From: JACCZH01 sp963729445 | GTDB lineage: Bacteria; Chloroflexota; Chloroflexia; Thermomicrobiales; CFX8 | Direction: 5' to 3' | NCBI GenBank assembly: GCA_963729445.1 | Contig: CAVSNU010000005.1 | Coordinates: 310,001 to 374,000, forward strand | Length of the DNA: 64,000 nucleotides | In this document: piece by piece, positions 44,326 through 53,177 of the stretch | Numbering within the stretch: the stretch's first letter is position 1 | How the letters are laid out: each line of letters begins with the position of its first letter | The notes under the pieces: generated by a model | Database searches by the model: none | The model's input: only the letters and a program-made list of their open reading frames with translations | What the model was told of the DNA's origin: nothing | Made by a program: the position numbers and the translations under genes

Positions 44326-45600
44326 CTACTGGATGCGCCGGGCAGTCATGTAGCGGGATTGCCAGTAGGGGTCGTCGAGGCTGCTCACGCCGACGCCGCC
44401 GTGCTCGATGCCGGCGTTCACGAACTGGCCGTTGCCCATATAGATCCCGTTGTGGGACACGCCCCACTGGTAGGTGTTCTGGAAGAAGATGAGGTCGCCC
44501 GGTTGCAGGTCCTCCGGGGCGACGTAGGTGCCGCTCTCGATCTGGTCCACCATTGGGCGCTGGAAATCGTTGCCCAGCACCTCGTTGATGATGAAGTAGG
44601 TAAAGCCGGAGCAGTCAAATCCGTCTGGCTCAGTGCCACCCCAGACATACGGAACGCCCTGGTAGGCAAGCGCCTCAGCCACGATCGCGTCGCCGGTGCT
44701 GGCGTACGACGTCGCGGCGCTCAGAAATGGGCCGTACACCCAGCCGACAGACTCGCTCGTTTCTACCTGGTACCAGTTGTCTCCCGTTTCGTCGACAACC
44801 GGACCGCCAAGCACCTGGACCGACGCGCCATCCATGACTGTCGAGACAATCCCGTTGCCGATTCCAGCCGCCGAGCGCACATTGGCGCCGTCTCCGTCAG
44901 TGCCGATTGACGTGGTCTCGCCAATCGCCGGCTCACCTGACGTCGCAAGCTCCACGCTCGGTGCCGAGGCGATCGCGGGACCGATGTACTGTGAGAGGCT
45001 GTAACCCACCATACCGTCGTAGAGCACGTTCGTCCAGGCGTTGCCGTCGGCGTCATAGACAGCCACACCCAGCACCTGAACTAAGGCGCCATCAGGAATC
45101 GTACCGATCACATCGGAGGCAACCGAGGCGCTGGAACGCAGGTTGAGCCCGTCACCGCCGGAATTGACCTGGATCGGCACGCCACTGGCGAGGTCGTCAG
45201 GAATGTACTCCGGGGCGCTCAGGCCATAGTCCACCCCATCGCTACCCCCGCTGCCCAGATAGTCGGCACTCACCCAGCCATACGTCACGCCGTCGCCCGC
45301 ATCGAGGGTCACCTCGAACCAGTTGGACCCATCTTCGAGGGCCAGCGGTCCATCGACAATAGTTAACGCGTAGGTCTCCGGCAAGGTGATGAGAATCTCC
45401 GAGTCCGGACCGGGCGCGCTGCGCACGTTGACGCCCTCGCCGCCGGTGTATGACACCTGTGCGGTGTCTCCAAAACTGAAGTCCAGATCAGCCAGAGCCG
45501 GAACAGCCAGTCCCCCGCCGACAACCGCCACGGTGGCGATGGCGAGCAACACCTTGCGCGGGCGTCCGTATCGTATTGTCACCTGTTGCGATCCTTCCAT
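44326..45600 (-). CDS. SH3b repeats plus NlpC/P60 cell-wall hydrolase
   Basis: A 424-residue exported protein. An N-terminal hydrophobic segment (RKVLLAIATVAVVGGGLAVP) is the signal. Three SH3b domains follow (about 45-115, 140-210, 230-295; NVRSAPGPDSEIL, NLRSSASVASDVIG, NVRSAAGIGNGIV). The C-terminal NlpC/P60 peptidase has the catalytic Cys in GFDCSGFTYF and the His in GVSHNGIYMG. It should cleave peptidoglycan stem peptides outside the membrane. Its stop lies only four bases from the end of the CRISPR array, on the opposite strand. Confidence 0.9.
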   Translation of the reverse strand: MEGSQQVTIRYGRPRKVLLAIATVAVVGGGLAVPALADLDFSFGDTAQVSYTGGEGVNVRSAPGPDSEILITLPETYALTIVDGPLALEDGSNWFEVTLDAGDGVTYGWVSADYLGSGGSDGVDYGLSAPEYIPDDLASGVPIQVNSGGDGLNLRSSASVASDVIGTIPDGALVQVLGVAVYDADGNAWTNVLYDGMVGYSLSQYIGPAIASAPSVELATSGEPAIGETTSIGTDGDGANVRSAAGIGNGIVSTVMDGASVQVLGGPVVDETGDNWYQVETSESVGWVYGPFLSAATSYASTGDAIVAEALAYQGVPYVWGGTEPDGFDCSGFTYFIINEVLGNDFQRPMVDQIESGTYVAPEDLQPGDLIFFQNTYQWGVSHNGIYMGNGQFVNAGIEHGGVGVSSLDDPYWQSRYMTARRIQ

Positions 45601-45872
45601 CTCGGCACCTGTGAGGCGTCCCGATATCTCATTGTTCAGACACGCTCGTAAAAGGGGACTGCAAGACAGGTTCTTGCATCGGTGCCGGATGCGTGTGCCT
45701 GAGTGTCACGAATTGTGCGGAAAGTATAGTACGTACACATTGAACATAGCTGGGAGTTTCCTGAGAGTTTGTTAAGTACCACTCCCAGCGGCGGTACTGA
45801 TCGTTGACAATGAAGAACAGTTGCACGCGGCCGTCTCACGCCGGACGAGATGGCTAACCACGGTTCGAGCGC

Positions 45873-46877
45873 TCAGGGTCCGTCATTGGAAACGTCCTCT
45901 TCGTGCAACAGGGCATCGCCCCAGCGCAGGTCGCGCGCCTCACGGAAAGCGTGCCGATCCTTGCTGCGCGTGACCACCTCTGTCTGCAAGCCCTCGGGAG
46001 TGCACAGCTCCAGCACGACGCGGCCGGTCAGGATCTGTGGGTGCCGCAGCACGCGCCCGGCGATTGACGGCCTGGGGGCGCGCGAGACGGCGACGTAGGA
46101 GAATTTCTCATCTTCATACGAAAGTGTGCCGCCCTTGACGGCGCGATGGAGCCGCGTGCGGTTGATGCGCTGCGCGAAGTGGCACCAGTCGTTCTCCGGC
46201 ATCGGACACGCGCCATCATGTGGACACGGCGCCAGCACCGTCGCCCCCGCCTCGATAAGCTGCTGCCGAGCCTGCCGGATGAGCCCGAAGCCAACCGGCG
46301 TGCCCGGCTCGACAAGCACCAGAGCGCCGGTCGTTCGCGACCATAGCTTGTCGATAATCGCCTCGCGCCGCTGTTCTGGAAGTTCGTTCAGGACATATCC
46401 GGCAGTCACAAGATCGTGGCTGGGCGCTTCCCACGAGGCCTGGAGATCGATCTGCTGCCAGCGCGCGTCACGGATGGCCGGGGACTGCGCCCGCGCCGCC
46501 AACCGCTGCCCGAACGCGATCATGCGCTCGTCGCGCTCCAGCAAGAGTGCGTCCTCAAGGGAGGGCCAGACGGTCTGCGCGGCCCAGAGCGCCGTTCCCG
46601 GCCCCGCTCCGACATCCAGCAGCGTCCTCGGGGGCTCGCCCAACCACTGGTCGTGCAGCTGCACCAGGGCCGCGAAGATCGCGGCATACGTCGCCGGCAT
46701 GCGATAGGCCGCATAGGCGGCGACATCCTCGTCCGAGCTCAAATACAACCCGCCCCGCGCCGGCCGCAGGGTCCGGTAGCGCTCGCTCAACGCCGCCGTC
46801 GCGCCGGCCAGGCGCTTCGGCGTGATGGCCGCCAGCTCAGCATCCAGCGCGTTGCGGAGGTCCTGGGGAATCTCCAT
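45873..46877 (-). CDS. Rsm22-like small-subunit rRNA methyltransferase family
   Basis: A 334-residue protein starting MEIPQDLRNALDAELAAITP. A SAM-binding core is seen (RTLLDVGAGPGTALWAAQTV, then LLLERDERMIAFGQRL and TAGYVLNELPEQRRE). The C-terminal cysteines in APCPHDGACPMPENDWCHFA are those of the Rsm22 family, involved in ribosome assembly. A frame extending to 46925 has no ribosome site. Confidence 0.85.
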   Translation of the reverse strand: MEIPQDLRNALDAELAAITPKRLAGATAALSERYRTLRPARGGLYLSSDEDVAAYAAYRMPATYAAIFAALVQLHDQWLGEPPRTLLDVGAGPGTALWAAQTVWPSLEDALLLERDERMIAFGQRLAARAQSPAIRDARWQQIDLQASWEAPSHDLVTAGYVLNELPEQRREAIIDKLWSRTTGALVLVEPGTPVGFGLIRQARQQLIEAGATVLAPCPHDGACPMPENDWCHFAQRINRTRLHRAVKGGTLSYEDEKFSYVAVSRAPRPSIAGRVLRHPQILTGRVVLELCTPEGLQTEVVTRSKDRHAFREARDLRWGDALLHEEDVSNDGP

Positions 46878-47213
46878 GTTAGAACGACTTCCTCCATACA
46901 GAAGCGGTGGATCGACCGGAGCCACACCAATGTCCGGCTGAAGCTACGAAGTCTACAGCGATGAGCGGGACCATGGGCGTAGCAGTGCAAGGAGGGAAGT
47001 TGACAACATGATCCGAGCATAGGAAGTGGCGTTTATGCGCGTACGGGCGCAATGAATTGCGCCCTGCCTGGCCGCTCGGGACGTTGGAGAGGGCGCAATA
47101 AATTGCGCCCGTACGAACCATACTGCTCCTGGCAAAGAGCGGATTAATCGGGACACTTCCATAATTGCGTCGCTACGCAGACACCCGGCTCCCAATGAGC
47201 TGAACGGACAACC
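46878..47213. repeat. Intergenic region with dispersed palindromic repeat (copy B)
   Basis: No gene. A 76-base element at 47041-47116 matches that at 16291-16366 in length and layout: two GGCGCAAT/ATTGCGCC hairpins joined by a CTGCCTGGCCGCTCGGG spacer, and GTACGAAC at the end. A nearby TTCCATAATTGCGTCGCTACG segment also recurs after copy A. Confidence 0.7.
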
Positions 47214-47759
47214 CTAGCGGCGCAGCAGTCTAACGGCGGCGAGGCCAATGGCGGCGGCGTTGGAGACGACGGCAACCTCACCGTCTCGCGTTGCCTGCAC
47301 GAGCGTCTCAAAGCGCATGAGCTCCACGCTCATCTCCTCAAGGTCACCCGAGTTGGGAGTGGTGACGTAGCGAGCGTCACGTGCAAGGAAGAGGTGGGCT
47401 GTTCCAGAGCCACGGTTTCCGTCCGTCACGAAGCTACCGAGCGTTTCCCAGTCGCCAGCCGTGTATCCGGTCTCTTCGAGCAGCTCTCGTTGGGCGGCAT
47501 GGAGGGGTTCTTCACCAGGATCAATGTATCCGGCGGGCAGATTGGTACAACAGCGGCCAGTGCCGTGCTTGTAATTGCGAGTGACAACAGCATCATCTTC
47601 AGCAGTCAGCGCCACCACCACAACGTAGTCCGGCATCTCAAGCGTCGCAAAATCCTCAACGACCTTCCCATCTGGGAGCTGCAGGTCTTCCATCCAGAGG
47701 CGCAGCCAGGGGGCAGCATCGAATGCCAAACGACGCGCGACAACGTTCCACTCCACCAT
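47214..47759 (-). CDS. NUDIX hydrolase
   Basis: A 181-residue protein starting MVEWNVVARRLAFDAAPWLR with GAAGGAG upstream. The NUDIX box is GYIDPGEEPLHAAQRELLEE then TGY (REx2EExG core), preceded by VVVALTAEDDAVVTRNY. These enzymes cleave nucleoside diphosphate-X substrates such as ADP-ribose. Substrate not determined. Confidence 0.85.
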   Translation of the reverse strand: MVEWNVVARRLAFDAAPWLRLWMEDLQLPDGKVVEDFATLEMPDYVVVVALTAEDDAVVTRNYKHGTGRCCTNLPAGYIDPGEEPLHAAQRELLEETGYTAGDWETLGSFVTDGNRGSGTAHLFLARDARYVTTPNSGDLEEMSVELMRFETLVQATRDGEVAVVSNAAAIGLAAVRLLRR

Positions 47760-47967
47760 GTCTCCTTCGCAGTCCGCCCAAGGCTGAGGCTTGGTTCTCA
47801 AGACCACATCTTAGCCTGAGATCTCGTTCATTGAGGCGGTGTCCTGCCTCCTGGCGTGATCCAACACCCTTACTACTGCTGGTAGAGGGTTCGCGCGAGC
47901 CGCCGCTCTGCAGATCGTTCGTACTTGAGTAACGCGTGCTGGTACCCTTTCAAGTAATGAGGCACGT

Positions 47968-48037
47968 CGGGGATGCTGTGAGCCCCGTACCCACACAGCG
48001 CTGGAGGAGACTGTCATATGACGGTCTCTTTTTATTT
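47968..48037 (+). promoter_or_regulatory. Structured nhaA leader: H-type pseudoknot and terminator-like hairpin
   Basis: CGGGG (47968-47972) pairs with CCCCG (47983-47987), while GCTGTG in its loop (47975-47980) pairs with CACAGC (47994-47999), making an H-type pseudoknot. Seven bases later, GAGACTGTCA and TGACGGTCTC (48007-48028) form a hairpin followed by TTTTTATTTA. The nearest + strand gene upstream is none (the NUDIX gene is divergent), so the hairpin can only act on nhaA. This is the architecture of a riboswitch or attenuator. Ligand and mechanism are inferred. Confidence 0.6.
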
Positions 48038-48050
48038 ACACGAGCGATGA
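48018..48050 (+). CDS. Leader peptide upstream of nhaA
   Basis: A 10-codon frame MTVSFYLHER begins at an ATG inside the hairpin loop, with GGAGGAG eight bases upstream, and its TGA overlaps the nhaA ATG (ATGA at 48047-48050). It is too short to be a normal gene but ideal for translational coupling; opening of the hairpin would control its translation and hence nhaA. Confidence 0.45.
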   Translation: MTVSFYLHER

Positions 48051-49441
48051 GATACGGATTGGCGAGTATGGACGCAAACACATCGCGTATTGAGGTTATA
48101 CGCGGACCTTTCCGTGACTTCTTCCAGACCGAGGCGGCTGGCGGCATCTTGATGTTCATCGCGGCCGTAATCGCGCTCGTGTGGGCAAACTCACCCTGGA
48201 GCGGCGTCTATTTCGACCTCTGGAATACGACGTTGAGCGTGGATCTCGGCAGCTACGGGATGTCGATGGATCTCGCGCACTGGATCAATGACGGCCTGAT
48301 GGTCATCTTCTTCTTCGTCGTGGGCCTTGAGATCAAGCGCGAGCTGATGGTCGGCGAGCTGGCGAGCATGCGACAAGCGCTGTTACCGATCGTGGCGGCA
48401 TTCGCTGGAGCAGTCGTCCCAGCCCTGATTTATGTCGCCATCAACGCTGGAACCGACAACCTGCACGGATGGGGAGTGCCCATGGCGACCGACATCGCCT
48501 TCGTCATCGGCATTCTCGCATTGCTGGGCAGCCGGGTTCCGACGGGTCTCAAGATCTTCATTACCGCGCTCGCAATCGTCGATGACCTGATCGCCGTGCT
48601 GGTCATCGCTATCTTCTATACCGCCGACATCTCCTGGGAGTACCTTCTGGCCGGGCTCGGGGTCTTCGCGCTCCTCCTTGCGGCGAACCGCGCCCAGATC
48701 CACTGGCCGCTGTTCTATGCCCTCTTTGGGATCATCATGTGGTTCGCCTTCCTGCAGTCAGGCATCCACGCGACGATCTCCGGAGTGCTGCTGGCGATAA
48801 CGATACCCTCACGAATCCGCATCGACTCGCGCGAGTTCCTCTCCACGGCGCGGGCGGCACTCGATGTTATGGATCGCGCCCGGGCAAATGGTAAGAGCCT
48901 GCTCACCAACACCGAGCATCAGTCGGCACTGCAGGATCTCGAGTCCGCCACCGAAGAGATACAGTCGCCGATGCAGCGGCTGGAGCACGTCCTGCACCCC
49001 TGGGTAGCCTTCCTGATCGTGCCGGTCTTCGCGCTGGCCAACGCCGGCGTTGCATTTGGCAGCGATCTCGTGGACATGGCCACCAGTCCGGTCAGTCTCG
49101 GCATCGTTCTGGGGCTGGTCGTTGGCAAGCAGATCGGGATTACCCTGTCGACGCTGCTCATGGTGCGCACCGGCATGACGACGCTCCCCGACGGCGTCAC
49201 GATGCGACACGTGTATGGAGGCAGCGTGCTGGCCGGCATCGGCTTCACGATGGCGCTCTTCATTGCCGAGCTGGCGTTCCTGGAACCCGATCAACTCGCG
49301 GCGGCAAAAGTCGGTATTCTCCTGGCATCGGTCATCGCGGCGGCGATCGGCACGCTGATCCTCTGCGGCCGGCGGAAGGTTCCAGATACCGTCGAACAAG
49401 AGGAATTGATCGCAATGGAGTCCCGCCGGTCGAGGGTATAA
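48047..49441 (+). CDS. nhaA: Na+/H+ antiporter NhaA
   Basis: A 464-residue protein with about 12 membrane helices. Landmarks are VIALVWANSPWSGVYFDLW, NDGLMVIFFFVVGLEIKREL, GVPMATDIAFVIGILALLG (the D of helix V, ATDIAF) and LAIVDDLIAVLVIAIFY (the two aspartates of the ion site). Start at 48047 (MRYGLASMDANTS) is chosen because it overlaps the leader peptide stop; the ATG at 48068 is an alternative. It expels Na+ or Li+ for protons at the inner membrane. Confidence 0.92.
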   Translation: MRYGLASMDANTSRIEVIRGPFRDFFQTEAAGGILMFIAAVIALVWANSPWSGVYFDLWNTTLSVDLGSYGMSMDLAHWINDGLMVIFFFVVGLEIKRELMVGELASMRQALLPIVAAFAGAVVPALIYVAINAGTDNLHGWGVPMATDIAFVIGILALLGSRVPTGLKIFITALAIVDDLIAVLVIAIFYTADISWEYLLAGLGVFALLLAANRAQIHWPLFYALFGIIMWFAFLQSGIHATISGVLLAITIPSRIRIDSREFLSTARAALDVMDRARANGKSLLTNTEHQSALQDLESATEEIQSPMQRLEHVLHPWVAFLIVPVFALANAGVAFGSDLVDMATSPVSLGIVLGLVVGKQIGITLSTLLMVRTGMTTLPDGVTMRHVYGGSVLAGIGFTMALFIAELAFLEPDQLAAAKVGILLASVIAAAIGTLILCGRRKVPDTVEQEELIAMESRRSRV

Positions 49442-49501
49442 ACGAGGCCCTCAGACCGGCTCCGCTGCGATCGTCGTGGCTCTTGACGCTGCCGGCTCTC
49501 G

Positions 49502-50698
49502 CTAATCCCCAGCTTGCAGTAGCGACCAACCGCGTTGCAGCACCAGCACGTTCACAAGCAGACACGCCAGAGCGAACTCCGAGAGCAGCATGTAGGCAAT
49601 GGCGTAGGAACCGGTCTGGTCGTACACGATACTCATCAGGATCGGTGGGAAGAACCCGCCCAATCCACCGGCGGTCGCAACCAGACCACCGACGGTACCC
49701 ACATGTTGGGGGAACAGCTCTGGCACCAGCTCAAACACCGCGCCGCCACCCAGGCCAAGCGCCAGGCCCATACCCAGAAATACCACGGTGACCACCGGCA
49801 GACCAGGCTCAAATGCCAGGATGATCGCAAAGAACGCCACGATGAGAAAGACGACATTCAGTAACGGACTGCCGCCCCAACGATCCGCCAGGTAACCGCC
49901 AACCGGCCGGGCAAGCGTTGCCACCAAGATGAAACTGGCAGCGCGGGTAGCTGCCTCGGTGCTGGAGAGACCGTATTCGCTCACCAGCAGTGTCGGTAAG
50001 TACATGGATATGGCGACAAATCCGCCAAAGCAGACGAAGTGGAAGAGCGCGAGAATCCAGGCAACAGGCCGCGCTCGGAACACGGCGAACTGCTCCGCTA
50101 ATGGAATCTGCCGGCGCGGCATGCTGGTTGGCGCGTCACGCGCCAGCGCCCAGAAAACGAGCGCCATAACGACGAGCAGTGGCACAAGCGACCAGAAGAC
50201 CCAACGCCAACCATACGCATCAGCCACCCGCGGAGCCATGAAGCCGGCGAGCGCCGTGCCGACGGTGCCGATGCCATACACACCCAGCGCAAAACCCTGC
50301 CGCTCTGGAGGAAACCAGTGCGACACAAATGGCACGCCCACCGCGAACGACGCGCCAGCAAGACCAAGAAAAAAGCTCAGCGCCAGGAGTTCGGCAAATG
50401 AATCGGCAAAGCCCGCCAGCCCGGTTGGCACCACCAGCGTAACCAGCAGAACCGTGAAGACGGTCCGCCCGCCGTAACGATCGGCCAACAATCCCAACGG
50501 CACCCGCGCGATGGACCCGAGCAGCACCGGCACCGCAACGAGGAGACCAACTTGTACCGAGGAGAGCCCATAGAGATCGCGGAAGGTCGGTGCGAGCGGG
50601 GAGATCGCTCCCCACACCATGAAGCAAATCGTGATCGCAACCGTCGCAAGGATCAGGTGGACGAACCCGCTCTGCGCTGACTCCTGCCTCGCCGCCAT
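49502..50698 (-). CDS. NarK/NasA-type nitrate/nitrite porter (MFS)
   Basis: A 398-residue protein starting MAARQESAQSGFVHLILATV with GGAG upstream. The NNP-family landmarks are RVPLGLLADRYGGRTVFTVL and the glycine-rich GLALGLGGGAVFELVPELFP followed by TVGGLVATAGGLGGFFPP. Twelve membrane helices are visible. The likely job is nitrate uptake or nitrite export. No nitrate reductase gene lies next to it. Confidence 0.82.
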   Translation of the reverse strand: MAARQESAQSGFVHLILATVAITICFMVWGAISPLAPTFRDLYGLSSVQVGLLVAVPVLLGSIARVPLGLLADRYGGRTVFTVLLVTLVVPTGLAGFADSFAELLALSFFLGLAGASFAVGVPFVSHWFPPERQGFALGVYGIGTVGTALAGFMAPRVADAYGWRWVFWSLVPLLVVMALVFWALARDAPTSMPRRQIPLAEQFAVFRARPVAWILALFHFVCFGGFVAISMYLPTLLVSEYGLSSTEAATRAASFILVATLARPVGGYLADRWGGSPLLNVVFLIVAFFAIILAFEPGLPVVTVVFLGMGLALGLGGGAVFELVPELFPQHVGTVGGLVATAGGLGGFFPPILMSIVYDQTGSYAIAYMLLSEFALACLLVNVLVLQRGWSLLQAGD

Positions 50699-50955
50699 CG
50701 CATCCTCCACTCGACTATGTACCTGGGACGATCGTATCACCACATCGTCTCTGACCTGGGCGGTGTACACGGCCAGCAGACCGGCGTGCCGGACAGTGAG
50801 TGGAGCGCGAGCCGTACTCCATCTCGCGCGTGCTACCGATATCGTGAGCGCGCGTGGGCTCGCCATCTCGGGGGTCTGCTTGATGCTTGATCGAGCTACC
50901 GGAATCCTTACTTGGGCAACACCAGACGTCACCCACCTGGCGGCGTTCGCCAGAC

Positions 50956-51441
50956 TCAGAGGCGTTGGTGCATAACGTGAAGGCCGACGCGGCCGAGCGT
51001 CGGGTGCTCGAACGCCTCGGGGACGGTCCCGATGATGCGAAATCCAAGCGCCTGCCACAGTCGCACGGCTACGTGGTTCGATTCCACGACGGCGTTGAAC
51101 TGCATCGCGGCGTACCCCTGCTCACGAGCCCAGGAGAGCGCGTACTCGACGAGCGCGCGTCCGACTCGCCGGCCCCGCGCATCGCCGGCGACCATGAAGC
51201 TCGCCGTGGCAACGTGCGAGCCCGGACCGGGACGGTTCGGTCCCATCTTCGCCGTCCCCAGCACCCGCGACCCGTCGCAGGCGACCACCGTGTGACCGGG
51301 AGGGGCCTCTACCCACACGCCCCGGGACTGCTCGGACGACCATCCAGGATCGTACGGGAAGGTGTCACCGGCGGTGACGACCTCCCGGAAGATGGGCCAG
51401 ACGGACCGCCAGTCGGTGTCAATGTATTCACGAATCTGCAT
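50956..51441 (-). CDS. GNAT-family N-acetyltransferase
   Basis: A 161-residue protein starting MQIREYIDTDWRSVWPIFRE. The acetyl-CoA loop is ARGRRVGRALVEYALSWARE, preceded by ATASFMVAGDARG; the later GYAAMQFNAVVESNHVAVRL and LGFRIIGTVPEAF fit the phosphinothricin/L-amino acid acyltransferase type. It lies 18 bases before the phosphotransferase gene end; both are leftward. Confidence 0.85.
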   Translation of the reverse strand: MQIREYIDTDWRSVWPIFREVVTAGDTFPYDPGWSSEQSRGVWVEAPPGHTVVACDGSRVLGTAKMGPNRPGPGSHVATASFMVAGDARGRRVGRALVEYALSWAREQGYAAMQFNAVVESNHVAVRLWQALGFRIIGTVPEAFEHPTLGRVGLHVMHQRL

Positions 51442-51459
51442 CGTGGAATCCTAACTGAG

Positions 51460-52374
51460 TCACGCTCCGCGCGTATGATCGGCGAGGACTTCATCAATCG
51501 TGCGTCGGGCAATGCCGGCGAGGACGGGGTTGGTGTCCTTGTAGTGGGAGACGGCACCCACGCCAAAGGACAGCGCCCAGCCACGCCCACGTGCCCAGGT
51601 CGCGTCATCGACGGGGAGCGCCGCTCGGAAGACGATCCTCGCGCTAGCGGAGAAGAGTGTCCAGGCACCCATGACATCGCAGGCCGGATCGCCGACGCCG
51701 AGACATCCGAAGTCGATGACGGCGCAGAGTCGCCCCTCGACGGCCAGTAGGTTCCCAGATTGCAGATCGCCGTGGATCCAGACGGGCGTGCCGCTCCAGG
51801 CTGGCGTCTGGAGAGCTGCCTCCCAGACCGCCGTCGCGGTCTCGGTATCGATCATCCCGTCCAGCGAGGCGATCGCGGCACGCGTCGACGCATCACGCGT
51901 TGCCAACGGCACGCCACGAAATACGTTGTGTTGTCCAGGGGGCGGGCCACTGCTAGAGTCGATCCCATGCAGGACGGTAATGAAGTGCGCCAAATCCGTC
52001 GCCATCTGGTTTGCATCGGCGATGCGCTCAATCTTCACATTCTCGCCATCGAGCCACTCGCAGACGGTCCAATGCCAAGGGTAGCCCTCGCCGGGCAGCC
52101 CCTTTGCGAGCGGAACAGGGATGGCAAGAGGAAGGTGCGGGGCAAGCCGTGGCAGCCACTGGTACTCTTTATCCACCATTCCGACAGCCCAATGGATGCG
52201 GGGCATGCGCACTGCCATGTCGTCCCCGAGCCGGTAGATCGCGTTGTCAGTCCCCGCTGAGTGAACCCGTTCGATAGGCAGGTCTGCCCATTGCGGGAAC
52301 TGTGCCGCGAGCAACCGTCGCACGAGAGCGACATCGGTGATGACCTCGTCGGCATGCATTTTGCCAGCGCTCAT
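51460..52374 (-). CDS. Aminoglycoside phosphotransferase-family kinase
   Basis: A 304-residue protein starting MSAGKMHADEVITDVALVRR. The Brenner-type catalytic loop is VWIHGDLQSGNLL (HGDxxxxN) and the metal-binding IDFGCLGVGDPACDV follows. The N-lobe is marked by TDNAIYRLGDDMAVRMPR. APH-family kinases phosphorylate small alcohols such as aminoglycosides or macrolides, but many are housekeeping. Start at 52374 has GAGAGG upstream. Confidence 0.82.
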   Translation of the reverse strand: MSAGKMHADEVITDVALVRRLLAAQFPQWADLPIERVHSAGTDNAIYRLGDDMAVRMPRIHWAVGMVDKEYQWLPRLAPHLPLAIPVPLAKGLPGEGYPWHWTVCEWLDGENVKIERIADANQMATDLAHFITVLHGIDSSSGPPPGQHNVFRGVPLATRDASTRAAIASLDGMIDTETATAVWEAALQTPAWSGTPVWIHGDLQSGNLLAVEGRLCAVIDFGCLGVGDPACDVMGAWTLFSASARIVFRAALPVDDATWARGRGWALSFGVGAVSHYKDTNPVLAGIARRTIDEVLADHTRGA

Positions 52375-52432
52375 ACTCATCCTCTCTCTGGAGCGAATCC
52401 GTACCTTCGTCGAAGCGCACCCGGATATCCAC

Positions 52433-53164
52433 TTAACGTCCGTAAACAGACACGTGCGCGTTACTGCTGGCGGTGAAGGGTTCCCGGTCCCAGCTTGCCC
52501 AGCGATTCTTCAGCCTCAGCCCGGCGATTCGCGCCATGAGATCGATCTCTGCAGGCCATGCGTAGCGAGCGACGATCGGGCTCAGGCGCACACCCTCGTG
52601 GGTGAGGAGTATGTGGCTCTCGTCCAGCATCTGCCGAACTGGATCGTGGCGGCCCACATCAAGTTTGACCCGGTCGACGCCGATGGCTTCCGCGTCCACG
52701 TACTGGTCGTTGCGCAAGCGGTAGAGATAGGCCGGAACGAATGTCTCCACGACGAACGAGCCGTCGTCGGTGAGATGCGCGGCGACATTCTCGAAGCAGC
52801 GCACCTGTTCTTCCTGTGTCAGCAAGTTGAACAGCGTGTTGTACACCACATAGATCAGACGATAGGCGCCGGCGACAGGAACCTCGGCGAAGTCCCCCAT
52901 CGTGACAGAGATCTGGTCCCCGCCCGCCTTGGCGCGCAGCCTGGCCACCATAGCGGGTGAGATGTCGATGCCGTCCACGCGGATACCAAGCGCCGTAAGG
53001 GGCAGGGCGATTCGACCCGTGCCGATCGCGAGCTCCAGCGCCGGTCCACCATTGGCCAGCTCTTGCAGGAACGCGACGGCCGCGGCCTCATCGCCGCGTG
53101 GTTCATCATCGTATGTCTCGGCGGTCTCCTGGCCAAAACTCATGACTGGCTCGTAATTCTTCAA
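52433..53164 (-). CDS. Class I SAM-dependent methyltransferase
   Basis: A 243-residue protein starting MKNYEPVMSFGQETAETYDD. The SAM motif is PALELAIGTGRIALPLTALG, then VDGIDISPAMVARLRAKAGG and the post-motif YVVYNTLFNLLTQEEQVRCF. This is the Methyltransf_25-like group; substrate unknown. Confidence 0.82.
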   Translation of the reverse strand: MKNYEPVMSFGQETAETYDDEPRGDEAAAVAFLQELANGGPALELAIGTGRIALPLTALGIRVDGIDISPAMVARLRAKAGGDQISVTMGDFAEVPVAGAYRLIYVVYNTLFNLLTQEEQVRCFENVAAHLTDDGSFVVETFVPAYLYRLRNDQYVDAEAIGVDRVKLDVGRHDPVRQMLDESHILLTHEGVRLSPIVARYAWPAEIDLMARIAGLRLKNRWASWDREPFTASSNAHVSVYGR

Positions 53165-53177
53165 GACCTGACCTCCT

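Noticed and set aside
45601..45872. c-di-AMP (ydaO) riboswitch before the NlpC/P60 gene
   Set aside because: Wall hydrolases often have it, but no match to its conserved core was found; only a likely promoter (TATACT) is seen.
47968..48006. Fluoride (crcB) riboswitch ahead of nhaA
   Set aside because: The GGGGATG...CCCC opening resembles it, but the required second hairpin before the pseudoknot strand is absent and the pairing order differs.
49502..51058. A 518-residue MFS porter starting at 51058
   Set aside because: The first 120 residues overlap the acetyltransferase gene and lack membrane helices; the ATG at 50698 has GGAG and begins at helix 1.
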